Both the position numbers and the translations under genes were made by a program. From Bacilli bacterium (GTDB lineage Bacteria > Bacillota_I > Bacilli_A > RFN20 > CAG-288), in NCBI GenBank assembly GCA_022652945.1, contig JALCRV010000004.1:123309-187308 (forward strand): 64,000 nucleotides of DNA, given 5' to 3'. The notes under the pieces were generated by a model that did no database searches, was not told the origin of the DNA, and was given only the letters and a program-made list of their open reading frames with translations. Below are positions 50,415 through 58,635 of the stretch, piece by piece. Positions within the stretch are counted from its first letter, which is position 1. Each line of letters begins with the position of its first letter.

Positions 50415-51111
50415 CGTTATTCTCCCTGATCTGCAGCAGTTTATCTAATTCCATCGTCATTCCCAGGACGAAATCCGAGGAAGTAAGTTCCTTATCGCCA
50501 CCTAAAGTGATAAGGTGGTTCTTTTCTTCGTAAAGAGCAAAATACTTCTTCTTGGTAATGTTATAGACATTGTTCAGTTGATAAAGAAGCTTCGTCTCCT
50601 TATCAGCTTTTGGAACGACCACGATAATCAAGACTTTAAAAGAACCCGCGGGGATATCGTGAACAAGAAGAATCTGATCGACCGCATTGTTGAAAAAAAT
50701 CCGATCGGAGATTTTATCGGTCCGGATGAGAAGGATATTCATCAAAGAGGAAGCTTCATTCAGTTTGATATAACCTTCGTAAGCGTAGGTCCTTTCCTTC
50801 CCGACCACGCATTTATAATTATCTTTCGACAGGACTTTCGCTAGATATGCTTTATCGAAAGGAACGGAAAGGTGGGAGAGACAACTGAGTTCTTCATACT
50901 TATCTTCGCTGTTTCTTTGATTTCTGATCTGGACAGAGAACTTCACCGCATACCAGATAACCGCTCCGACTAAAAGGATGCAGATAACCGTCACAAAAAT
51001 CGAGAGCAAAAAATGAATCTTTGAGGTGTACCAAATAACAAATATGGAAAAAACCACAGCTACCGCTGTAAGTATGTAACAAAGGATGGCCAGGAATACC
51101 GACTTTTTCAT
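50398..51111 (-). CDS. hypothetical protein with two N-terminal membrane helices
   Basis: A protein of 237 aa. Two helices at residues 5-28 and 33-58 (FLAILCYILTAVAVVFSIFV, LLSIFVTVICILLVGAVIWY) are followed by a ~175-residue cytoplasmic domain with no recognised motif (LIIVVVPKADKETKLLYQL near the middle). It occupies the slot where some Firmicutes have signal peptidase I between rplS and rbgA, but the catalytic Ser/Lys motifs of that enzyme are not present. It overlaps rbgA by 17 nt. Confidence 0.65.
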   Translation of the reverse strand: MKKSVFLAILCYILTAVAVVFSIFVIWYTSKIHFLLSIFVTVICILLVGAVIWYAVKFSVQIRNQRNSEDKYEELSCLSHLSVPFDKAYLAKVLSKDNYKCVVGKERTYAYEGYIKLNEASSLMNILLIRTDKISDRIFFNNAVDQILLVHDIPAGSFKVLIIVVVPKADKETKLLYQLNNVYNITKKKYFALYEEKNHLITLGGDKELTSSDFVLGMTMELDKLLQIRENNDGGAN

Positions 51112-51160
51112 TTGTAAACCCTCTGAAACTCAATTAATTATATCGCAAAGCGAAGCAATA

Positions 51161-51185
51161 AAAAAACCCGCCTTTGAAAGCGGGT
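51161..51185 (-). terminator. terminator of rplS
   Basis: Minus strand: ACCCGC/GCGGGT stem with loop TTTCAAAG, followed by T6. Confidence 0.85.
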
Positions 51186-51201
51186 CTTTAAGATAACCTA
51201 A

Positions 51202-51666
51202 CTACTTCGCAGCGGGTTCAGCAGGTTTTTCTTCAACCGGCTTGGACGCGGGCTCAGCTTTAGGAGCTGCAGCAACTTGCTCAACCGGAGTTCCAGCGAC
51301 TTTGTTCTTGTCACCGAAAGTCTGGGTAAGACGAGCAGCTTTGCCGGCTCTGTTGCGCAGATAATAGATCTTCTTGTGTCTGACTTTGCCGTGTTTAAGG
51401 ACTTTGACGGCTGCAACCAGCGGAGAATTGTACGGGAAGTTTCTCTCGACGCCGACGCCATCAGAAACCTTTCTGACGACGAAGGTCTTCGAAATGCCAC
51501 TGCCACGGATCGCGATCACAACTCCTTCGAAGTTCTGAATACGCGATTTTCCGCCTTCGATGATACGCACAGAGACAACGATAGTATCACCAGTTACGAA
51601 GTCAGGAAGATCATTTCTGAGCTGACTGGCCGCTATCTCTCTAGCCAAATTCTTGTTCATGCTCAT
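51202..51666 (-). CDS. rplS: 50S ribosomal protein L19 with Ala/Pro/Lys-rich tail
   Basis: A protein of 154 aa; L19 is normally about 115. The canonical part is complete (VSVRIIEGGKSRIQNFEGVV, GSGISKTFVVRKVSDGVGVE, YYLRNRAGKAARLTQ). The last ~38 residues are a low-complexity extension of Ala, Pro, Glu and Lys (PKAEPASKPVEEKPAEPAAK). L19 sits at the 30S-50S interface. A GGGAGG site precedes the ATG. It is separated from trmD/rimM, its usual partners, and has its own promoter and terminator. Confidence 0.95.
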   Translation of the reverse strand: MSMNKNLAREIAASQLRNDLPDFVTGDTIVVSVRIIEGGKSRIQNFEGVVIAIRGSGISKTFVVRKVSDGVGVERNFPYNSPLVAAVKVLKHGKVRHKKIYYLRNRAGKAARLTQTFGDKNKVAGTPVEQVAAAPKAEPASKPVEEKPAEPAAK

Positions 51667-51750
51667 TTTCCTCCCTTTTTAGATTGTACTTTACTCGACG
51701 TTCACGGATGTGTCTTGCCCGGCGGAACGCCCAGACTCTAAAAATAGAGC
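51667..51750 (-). promoter_or_regulatory. structured rplS leader, candidate L19 autoregulatory leader
   Basis: The predicted 85-nt leader has several potential hairpins, among them CTCGGCTC...GAGTC-type pairing near its 5' end and GGGCGTTCCGCC (51720-51731 region). Autoregulatory L19 leaders are known in Firmicutes, but I cannot confirm the consensus by eye. Confidence 0.35.
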
Positions 51751-51757
51751 CGAGATA

Positions 51758-51786
51758 AGAATACAACTTTACACTTTTAAATACAA
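51758..51786 (-). promoter_or_regulatory. rplS promoter
   Basis: Minus strand: TTGTAT (51786-51781), a 17-bp spacer and TATTCT (51763-51758); start near 51751. Confidence 0.6.
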
Positions 51787-51925
51787 GGCTAATCTCTTTG
51801 ATGCTCTCCCAGGTTTTCTATCCGGAAAACCGCATCAAAAAGCACTAAATTTGTCATAAATTCTTTATTAAGGTAGAATAAGAATAAATTAAATAGAAAT
51901 CTAGCTGATAATGGAGGCAAATATT

Positions 51926-52945
51926 ATGCAACACCTACTCTCTCCCGGCCCGCTGCTGGATGGATTCGGAGAACTCACCGAAGCCGGTTATGCCTTCCAA
52001 TTAGTTAAAAAATACGACAGAAAAGCCATCAAAGGATGCAAACTAAGAATAAAAGAATGGGACTATTATTATTTCGGTAATGCCGAATACGGAATCGCTC
52101 TGACAATCGACGATAATTCCTATATGTCTTTAGCCTCCATTTCCTTCCTTGATTTTAAGAACAAGACTGAAACAACCAAATCGATGATGGGCTTCATGTC
52201 CAAAGGAAAACTTAATCTCCCTTCAACTTCAAAAGAAGGAGATTTAGTCTATATCGGCAAGAAATTCTCCATGAAGTTTTTAAATCTCGGTGAGAAAAGA
52301 CATCTGATCTGCTTAATGAAGGAATTCCGGGGTCAAGAAGATTTCAGTTGTGATATCCTCGTCAGTGAAAACAATAAGGATACGATGGTTATCGCTACTC
52401 CCTTCAGAAAAAAGCATCACTTTTACTATAATCAGAAAATCAATAACCTCTCCGCGGAAGGCTTCTTCCGCTTAGGGGATAAAGAATTCAGCCTCGATGG
52501 CACTCAAGGCGTCTTGGATTGGGGACGGGGAGTCTGGACCTATAAGAATACCTGGCGTTGGTCTTCTTTATCCGCCAAATACAACGATCACCTGATCGGA
52601 TGGAACCTCGGATACGGATTCGGAGATACTTCCGCCGCCTCCGAAAATATGTTCTTCTACGACGGGAAAGGATATAAATTAAACGATGTATCCTTCAATA
52701 TCCCCGTCGATTCCAAGGGCAAAGATGATTTTATGAAAGACTGGACCTTCACCTCTAAAGACGGGTCTATCTATATGACCTTCCATCCGCTTCTGGATCG
52801 CCACGCCGATACCGAGCTTTTGATCATCGGCTCCAATCAACATCAAGTCTTCGGTCTTTTCAGCGGTAAGTTCCGCGTGGAAGGCCAGACCATCGAATTC
52901 AAAGATTTGATGGGCTTCGCTGAAAAAGTCAGCAATAAATGGTAA
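51926..52945 (+). CDS. DUF2804 family protein
   Basis: ATG 51926 is chosen because GGAGG lies 8 nt upstream; ATG 51911 overlaps that site. The 339-aa protein begins with a short GPLLDGFGELTEAGYAF block and carries the family hallmark VLDWGRGVWTYKNTWRWSS near residue 200, then HLIGWNLGYGFGD. It is predicted all-beta (lipocalin-like). No biochemical function is established for the family. It has its own promoter region and a strong terminator and is not linked to its neighbours. Confidence 0.88.
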   Translation: MQHLLSPGPLLDGFGELTEAGYAFQLVKKYDRKAIKGCKLRIKEWDYYYFGNAEYGIALTIDDNSYMSLASISFLDFKNKTETTKSMMGFMSKGKLNLPSTSKEGDLVYIGKKFSMKFLNLGEKRHLICLMKEFRGQEDFSCDILVSENNKDTMVIATPFRKKHHFYYNQKINNLSAEGFFRLGDKEFSLDGTQGVLDWGRGVWTYKNTWRWSSLSAKYNDHLIGWNLGYGFGDTSAASENMFFYDGKGYKLNDVSFNIPVDSKGKDDFMKDWTFTSKDGSIYMTFHPLLDRHADTELLIIGSNQHQVFGLFSGKFRVEGQTIEFKDLMGFAEKVSNKW

Positions 52946-52952
52946 TTCAAAA

Positions 52953-52990
52953 ATCCCGTTGAGGTCTTAACCTCAGCGGGATCTTTTTTT
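52953..52990. terminator. strong hairpin between convergent DUF2804 and GH78 genes
   Basis: The 12-bp stem ATCCCGTTGAGG/CCTCAGCGGGAT has a 6-nt loop and T7 follows on the plus strand. On the minus strand the A/T flank is weaker, but it may also stop GH78 transcripts. Confidence 0.85.
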
Positions 52991-55673
52991 ATATCTTCTT
53001 AAGTTCTTCTGCGAGTCTATCTGCATCATTCTGATCGAAATGCAGAATCGGGTTATTATAAGCCGCCACCTGATTAGGCGTAAAATTCTTCGCCATCGGA
53101 TTATTGATAATCTGCATTAAGAACGGGAACTTCTGCAAAACCCGCATCGCGAATGGATCCGCGGCCAAGACCGCAAAGGTCGAATCGCAGGACAGACGAT
53201 GGACATAATCTTTTTTCAGCTGGTAATTAAAGACATAATGCCCCGCCTTTAAAATCTGCTTTTCTTTCTCCGGCAACTTGGCTTCCGCTTCTCCTCCAAA
53301 CGGAATATCAATTACGAAATGAATCGTATTAGTCTGATCGATTTCATAACTTACAAAATATAGACCGCTCGGAGAGTTGAACTTTAAGGAAGCGGAAAGC
53401 ATATTGCGGCTAAGATGCGGTTCGATAATGGCTTTATGCCAAGCCGGAGCAGCGGGTTTAAGCCCGACGACTCTGGTGTAGATAGCTTCTACCACGCTCC
53501 CGTTCGCGTAATGGTTTAACGAGTTCATCCCGGTCCCGGAAATCGAGCCATCCGGTAAGATAGAATTCCATCTTTCCCAGACGGTCGTCGCTCCTAATCT
53601 GACCTGATAGATCCACCCCGGATAACCGGTGTTCAAAAGGATAGAGTAAGCGATGGAGTCAAATCCGTTATCAAAGAGGACCGGCAGCAATAAAGGCGTC
53701 CCGGTAAAACCGGTCTTTAAAGAATTATTATCCCTGGTTAAACGAGCTTTTAAGCCGGAAATGATCTTCTCCTTATCAAGGTAAACACCTAAGAACAAAG
53801 AAAGGATGTAGCCGGTCTGAGTATCGATACAAAGCCTCCCGGTGACTGAGAAGAATTCCTCTAAGATAGCTTTTCTGACCTTCTTAGCATACGAGGCGAA
53901 ATATTCCGCTTCTTCCTTCTCTCCGACAATCTTCAAAGCCTCTGCGGTTAAACTTAAAGAGTAGAAGAAATACATCGACTGAATGTAATTATCATCAGTT
54001 CCGCCTTTAACTGCTTGTTCATCCACGCCATCGAGAGCTAACCAATCCCCGAAAGTAAAGCCATCTAAGATCAGATGGCGATTAAAGGTCTTTTTATCAT
54101 GCTCAATCAAAACAGCGCAGTAAAGCTTCATCGACTCAGCATGTTTCTTCAGCAGGACTTTATCGCCGTAAGCCTTATAAAGATTCATCGGCAGGATGGT
54201 GATAACATCAGCCCAGACCGCTCCGCCCATCTGGCCGGATTTCTTCAAATAAGGAGAATAAGGCGGGATATCACCTTGGCAGTAAGCTTTCTGATCATAA
54301 GAAAGATCATCGATGAATTTCTTATAGAATCCGTAGCATTCTCCATTCATCATCGCGGTTCTTGAAAACACCTGAGTATCCGCTGTCCAACCCATTCTTT
54401 CATCGCGCTGCGGGCAATCGGTCGGAATATCGATAAAGTTGCCCCTCTGTCCCCATAAGGTATTAGTCACGACCTTTTCGATTTCTTTATTAGCGCAGTG
54501 GAACTCCGCTTCCGGCTCAGTAAAGGACGAAAGGACAATCCAGGTAAAATCAGCTGGATCGACTTTTTCTAAGCCTTCCACCTTCACATAACGACCGCCG
54601 TGATAAGTAAAATACTCATCGATTTGCTGTTCTTTTCCATCGCTGATGACTTCTAGCTCAGACTTAGCGGTTCTTAAGTTAGCGTTATAGAAGCAGCCCC
54701 CTTGGAGGACTTCTCCGTAGGATAAGACAACTTTTGTCCCTTTCGGAGCGTGTAATTTAAAGGAAACATACCCCGCGGCGTTCTGGCCGAAATCGATAAT
54801 CTGTTCACCTTTCTTCGAGACGATAAGCTTGCCTTTTAACTCCCCGATTTTCTTAATAAAGGACTCATCCTGAGAAACAAACTCAAAGACTTTATCCGAC
54901 TTCAAGCAAGGCTTAAAATCCTTCTCTTCGATGTTTAAATCCATCTTCTGTCCATCGTAGATATTCGAGAATAAATTCTTAGATCTCGCGTATTCGAAGG
55001 ATTCATCAGTCGAGATTTCTTCTTCAGTTCCATCCTCATAAGTCAGTTTCAAAATCGCTCCGAGAATATAATCATTTCCCCAGGTCTCGCCTTTTTCTCC
55101 TGAGAAGCCGATTCTCCCTTTATACCAGCCATCGCCGAAATAAACCTTTAATTCGTTCTTATCATGAATCGAATCCGTCACATCGTAAGTCTGGTAACGA
55201 ACGTAATTTGTATAATCGTTAAAGCCCGGAGTCAGATATAAATCCCCGACCTTATTCCCGTTAAGGAAAGCGACATAAAGACCCAGCCCAGCGATATATA
55301 AACGCGCCTTCTTAATCTTCTTAACAGACTTAAAATCCTTTTTGATAACCGGATGAGTGATATCCAAAGGAACGGTAATCAATTCAGGGTCGAAATCGAT
55401 CTCCGTCTCAAAATAACCGAAGTCCGATTTATCCTTTTTACCTTCGATCTGCCAGTAATAACCCTTGCCCTTTTCAAACTGGTAAGCTAGGCGGAATAAG
55501 CTGGCTTCTTCTAAGCTGACCTTCTGCTCGAACAGTTTCTTTTTATTCTCATCATAAAGGCAGAAGCGGTACGTCTTTTCTCCCGTATCACTTAGAAAAG
55601 AAAAGACCAGATTCTCTAAGCGTGGATAAACGATCCCTTCTTCCCTATTTACTCTTAAATCCTTTATTCCCAT
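52989..55673 (-). CDS. GH78 alpha-L-rhamnosidase
   Basis: A protein of 894 aa with no signal peptide, hence intracellular. The GH78 order is seen: N-terminal Fn3-like and beta-sandwich domains (IAGLGLYVAFLNGNKVGD, LTPGFNDYTNYVRYQTYDVT, GDGWYKGRIGF), the catalytic (alpha/alpha)6 barrel with IPTDCPQRDERMGWTAD near residue 420 containing the catalytic acid, GAVWADVITILP, and C-terminal beta domain. A tail of ~60 residues after the family end (NPMAKNFTPNQVAAYN) is unusual. It removes terminal alpha-L-rhamnose from imported glycosides or oligosaccharides. No transporter for these adjoins it. Confidence 0.92.
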   Translation of the reverse strand: MGIKDLRVNREEGIVYPRLENLVFSFLSDTGEKTYRFCLYDENKKKLFEQKVSLEEASLFRLAYQFEKGKGYYWQIEGKKDKSDFGYFETEIDFDPELITVPLDITHPVIKKDFKSVKKIKKARLYIAGLGLYVAFLNGNKVGDLYLTPGFNDYTNYVRYQTYDVTDSIHDKNELKVYFGDGWYKGRIGFSGEKGETWGNDYILGAILKLTYEDGTEEEISTDESFEYARSKNLFSNIYDGQKMDLNIEEKDFKPCLKSDKVFEFVSQDESFIKKIGELKGKLIVSKKGEQIIDFGQNAAGYVSFKLHAPKGTKVVLSYGEVLQGGCFYNANLRTAKSELEVISDGKEQQIDEYFTYHGGRYVKVEGLEKVDPADFTWIVLSSFTEPEAEFHCANKEIEKVVTNTLWGQRGNFIDIPTDCPQRDERMGWTADTQVFSRTAMMNGECYGFYKKFIDDLSYDQKAYCQGDIPPYSPYLKKSGQMGGAVWADVITILPMNLYKAYGDKVLLKKHAESMKLYCAVLIEHDKKTFNRHLILDGFTFGDWLALDGVDEQAVKGGTDDNYIQSMYFFYSLSLTAEALKIVGEKEEAEYFASYAKKVRKAILEEFFSVTGRLCIDTQTGYILSLFLGVYLDKEKIISGLKARLTRDNNSLKTGFTGTPLLLPVLFDNGFDSIAYSILLNTGYPGWIYQVRLGATTVWERWNSILPDGSISGTGMNSLNHYANGSVVEAIYTRVVGLKPAAPAWHKAIIEPHLSRNMLSASLKFNSPSGLYFVSYEIDQTNTIHFVIDIPFGGEAEAKLPEKEKQILKAGHYVFNYQLKKDYVHRLSCDSTFAVLAADPFAMRVLQKFPFLMQIINNPMAKNFTPNQVAAYNNPILHFDQNDADRLAEELKKI

Positions 55674-55767
55674 AAGGCCTCCAATTTATTTCTTACTTTG
55701 ATTTTAACATACGCCAACGGGATAAAATTTCATTTTTATATCTTCCTTATCAAAAACAGCATAAATA

Positions 55768-55793
55768 AAAGGCCTCGGTCACCCGAGGCCTCT
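55768..55793 (-). terminator. terminator of ppdK
   Basis: Minus strand: GGCCTCGG/CCGAGGCC stem with a 4-nt loop, followed by TTTTATTTAT. Confidence 0.85.
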
Positions 55794-55814
55794 ATTCAAC
55801 TAAGTAGGAGAAAA

Positions 55815-58499
55815 CTACTTCTTAGCAGCTTTCTTCGCGACCGGTTTCTTCGCAGCTTTCTTTTCTCTCTCAACTCTGATTTCCGACTGAGCAGCCGCTA
55901 AACGAGCGACCGGAACACGGAACGGAGAGCAAGAGACATAATCCAAGCCAGCGCGATTGTAGAAATCGATGGAAGCAGGATCGCCACCGGTCTCGCCGCA
56001 GACACCGACCAAGAGATCCTTGCGGGTAGCACGGCCACGCTCAAGGGCAATCTTGACCAGTTCGCCGACGCCTTTGACATCGACAGTCTGGAACGGATCG
56101 AATTCGTAGATCTTCTTCTCATAGTAGTAGTTAAGGAACTGCCCAGCATCATCACGGGAGAAGCCCATGGTCAACTGAGTAAGATCGTTAGTGCCGTAAG
56201 AGAAGAATTCAGCTTCTTTAGCGATTTCACCAGCCATCAAGGCGCCTCTCGGAACCTCGATCATCGTGCCAACATGATACTTCATCTTGACACCGGCGGC
56301 TTTCATCTCGCCTTCGACCGCTTCGACGACGATTCCCTTCACATAGTGGAACTCTCTGAGCTCTTCAGTGAGCGGAATCATGATTTCCATCTCAACAGGC
56401 TTCTTCAAGTCTTTCTGAGCCTTGATGGCCGCCTGAACGATAGCGGTAGCCTGCATACGATAGATCTCCGGATAAGCGACGCAGAGACGGCAGCCACGGA
56501 AGCCCATCATCGGGTTAGCCTGCTTAAGCTGGCCGATTCTCTCCTTGACCTTCTCAACCGGGATATTCAAATCCTTGGAGATGTTAGCGATATTTTCTTC
56601 ATCGCCAAGATCCGGTAAGAATTCATGAAGCGGTGGATCGAGCAATCTGATGCAAACCAGCTTGCCCGGGTTAGTCATATACATATGATAGAAATCGTCG
56701 ACCTGATAAGGTCTTAATTTCTCCAGAGCCGCGACTCTCTGCTCGGTGTTATCCGAAAGAATCATCGCTCTCATATGGAGAATACGATCGGTGCCGAAGA
56801 ACATACGTTCAGTACGGCACAGACCGATACCTTCAGCGCCGTATTTAGCGCCGACTTCCGCATCGGTCGGAGTATTAGCGTTGACTCTGACCTTGAGGCG
56901 GCGGTACTTATCAGCCCAGCCCATCAGACGGCCGAAATCACCGGAAGTCCCAGCCTCGACCATGTTGATCGCGCCTTCGTAGATCGAACCGGTATTGCCA
57001 TCGACGGAAACGATATCTTTTTCAGTGTAGACCTTGCCCTTGATGGTCATGGTCTTCTTCTCTTCATCGATCACAGCATCTCCGCAACCAGCAGCGCAGC
57101 ATTTGCCCATCGAACGGGCGACGACAGCCGCGTGAGAAGTCATACCGCCACGGGCGGTGATGATAGCTTCCGCGTTCACCATGCCGATGATATCCTCAGG
57201 GCTGGTTTCCGCACGAGCTAAGACAACCTTTCTTCCCGCATCTTTCTCAGCCTTCGCTTCTTCAGCGGTGAAGACCAAGTGACCAGTGCCAGCGCCCGGG
57301 GAAGCCGGAAGGCCGATCGCAACCGGAGTATGTTTCTTCAAATCAGCCGGATCGAAAGTCGGATGGAGGAGATCGTTAAGCTGCTTAGGTTCAATACGTA
57401 AGCAAGCTTCCTTTTCATCGATCAAGCCCTCATCGACTAAATCGCAAGCAATCTTCAAGGCCGCACGAGCAGTTCTCTTGCCGTTGCGGGTCTGGAGGAA
57501 GTAGAGTTTGCCCTTTTCGACGGTGAACTCCATATCCTGCATATCCTTGTAGTGCTTTTCCATCAATTTGATAGTCTTTTCGAACTGGGCATAAGCCACC
57601 GGCTGCAGTCTCTTGAAATCATCGATCTTCAAAGGAGTGCGAATACCAGCGACAACATCTTCGCCCTGAGCGTTCGGCAAGAACTCAGCGTAGACTTTCT
57701 TCTCGCCCGTAGAAGGGTTTCTGGAGAAAGCGACACCAGTGCCGGAATCTTCGCCCATATTGCCAAACGCCATCGACTGGACGTTAACCGCAGTGCCCCA
57801 CTCATAAGGGATGCCGTTCATCTGACGATAGACATTAGCTCTCGGGTTATCCCAAGAACGGAACACCGCGCCGACAGCTTCGATCAGCTGAACATAAGGA
57901 TCGGTCGGGAAATCTTCCTTGAAGACATCCTTGTAATAAGCCTTATATTTCAGAACGAGCTCTTTAAGTTGTTCAGTGGTGACTTCCGTATCAAGCTTAT
58001 AGCCGTTCTTGACCTTGATATCATCGAGCATCTTATCCATCTCAGTACGCGGATGGCCTTTAGCGATGTTGGTGAACATCAGGATGAAACGACGATAGGA
58101 ATCGTAAGCGAATCTTTCATTGCCGGTATCTTTAGCTAAGGCGACGACCGTCTGGTCGTTAAGGCCTAAGTTAAGGATGGTGTCCATCATGCCAGGCATG
58201 GAGACACGAGCGCCGGAACGGACGGAGACGAGAAGAGGCTTCTTATCGCCACCGAATTTCTTACCGGTCTGTTTTTCGACCATCTTCACGTGGGCGAAGA
58301 TATCCTTGACTAAGAAATCAGGGATCTTCTTGCCGGAATCGTAGTAGAGCGTGCAAGCTTCTGTAGTGATCGTGAAGCCCTCAGGGATAGGTACTCCGAT
58401 GTGGGTCATCTCGACCAAGCCGGCTCCTTTGCCGCCGAGGAGCTCTTTGCCTAGTCCGTAGGCATCTTTGAACAGATAGACGTACTTCTTTACTGCCAT
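55815..58499 (-). CDS. ppdK: pyruvate, phosphate dikinase
   Basis: A protein of 894 aa with the full PPDK order: ATP-grasp nucleotide-binding domain (GKELLGGKGAGLVEMTHIGV, SVRSGARVSMPGMMDTILNL), phosphohistidine domain with GGMTSHAAVVARSMGK (catalytic His), and the PEP/pyruvate barrel with GTNDLTQLTMGFSRDDAG and VGVCGETGGDP (active-site Cys). In the last motif the usual GEHGGDP has Thr for His. A Lys/Ala tail (EKKAAKKPVAKKAAKK) follows the normal end. It interconverts pyruvate and phosphoenolpyruvate with pyrophosphate, typical of anaerobes that use PPi-linked glycolysis. GGAGG precedes the ATG. Confidence 0.97.
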   Translation of the reverse strand: MAVKKYVYLFKDAYGLGKELLGGKGAGLVEMTHIGVPIPEGFTITTEACTLYYDSGKKIPDFLVKDIFAHVKMVEKQTGKKFGGDKKPLLVSVRSGARVSMPGMMDTILNLGLNDQTVVALAKDTGNERFAYDSYRRFILMFTNIAKGHPRTEMDKMLDDIKVKNGYKLDTEVTTEQLKELVLKYKAYYKDVFKEDFPTDPYVQLIEAVGAVFRSWDNPRANVYRQMNGIPYEWGTAVNVQSMAFGNMGEDSGTGVAFSRNPSTGEKKVYAEFLPNAQGEDVVAGIRTPLKIDDFKRLQPVAYAQFEKTIKLMEKHYKDMQDMEFTVEKGKLYFLQTRNGKRTARAALKIACDLVDEGLIDEKEACLRIEPKQLNDLLHPTFDPADLKKHTPVAIGLPASPGAGTGHLVFTAEEAKAEKDAGRKVVLARAETSPEDIIGMVNAEAIITARGGMTSHAAVVARSMGKCCAAGCGDAVIDEEKKTMTIKGKVYTEKDIVSVDGNTGSIYEGAINMVEAGTSGDFGRLMGWADKYRRLKVRVNANTPTDAEVGAKYGAEGIGLCRTERMFFGTDRILHMRAMILSDNTEQRVAALEKLRPYQVDDFYHMYMTNPGKLVCIRLLDPPLHEFLPDLGDEENIANISKDLNIPVEKVKERIGQLKQANPMMGFRGCRLCVAYPEIYRMQATAIVQAAIKAQKDLKKPVEMEIMIPLTEELREFHYVKGIVVEAVEGEMKAAGVKMKYHVGTMIEVPRGALMAGEIAKEAEFFSYGTNDLTQLTMGFSRDDAGQFLNYYYEKKIYEFDPFQTVDVKGVGELVKIALERGRATRKDLLVGVCGETGGDPASIDFYNRAGLDYVSCSPFRVPVARLAAAQSEIRVEREKKAAKKPVAKKAAKK

Positions 58500-58547
58500 G
58501 TTTCCTCCATAAATAATTACAGGAAGCTAGCGCTCCCCGCTTTCATT

Positions 58548-58574
58548 AGTATAACACAAGAAAGCGTTTGAAAA
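58548..58574 (-). promoter_or_regulatory. ppdK promoter with cre-like element
   Basis: The minus-strand -10 TATACT (58553-58548) has only a weak -35. An AAGAAAGCGTTTGAAAA element (58558-58574) with the cre core AAAGCG lies where the spacer and -35 would be, suggesting CcpA-type control. Confidence 0.4.
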
Positions 58575-58577
58575 GGA

Positions 58578-58600
58578 CTAAAAAAGGGCTTTAGAAGCCC
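58578..58600 (-). terminator. terminator of recG
   Basis: Minus strand: GGGCTT/AAGCCC stem with a 3-nt loop, followed by T6. Confidence 0.8.
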
Positions 58601-58635
58601 GAGAAGAAAGTAAAACGATAAATCGCCGGTTTTCC

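Noticed and set aside
51277..51741. 154-codon plus-strand frame across rplS
   Set aside because: Antisense to L19 and its leader; no start signals.
57552..58139. 195-codon plus-strand frame inside ppdK
   Set aside because: Antisense shadow of a highly conserved enzyme gene.
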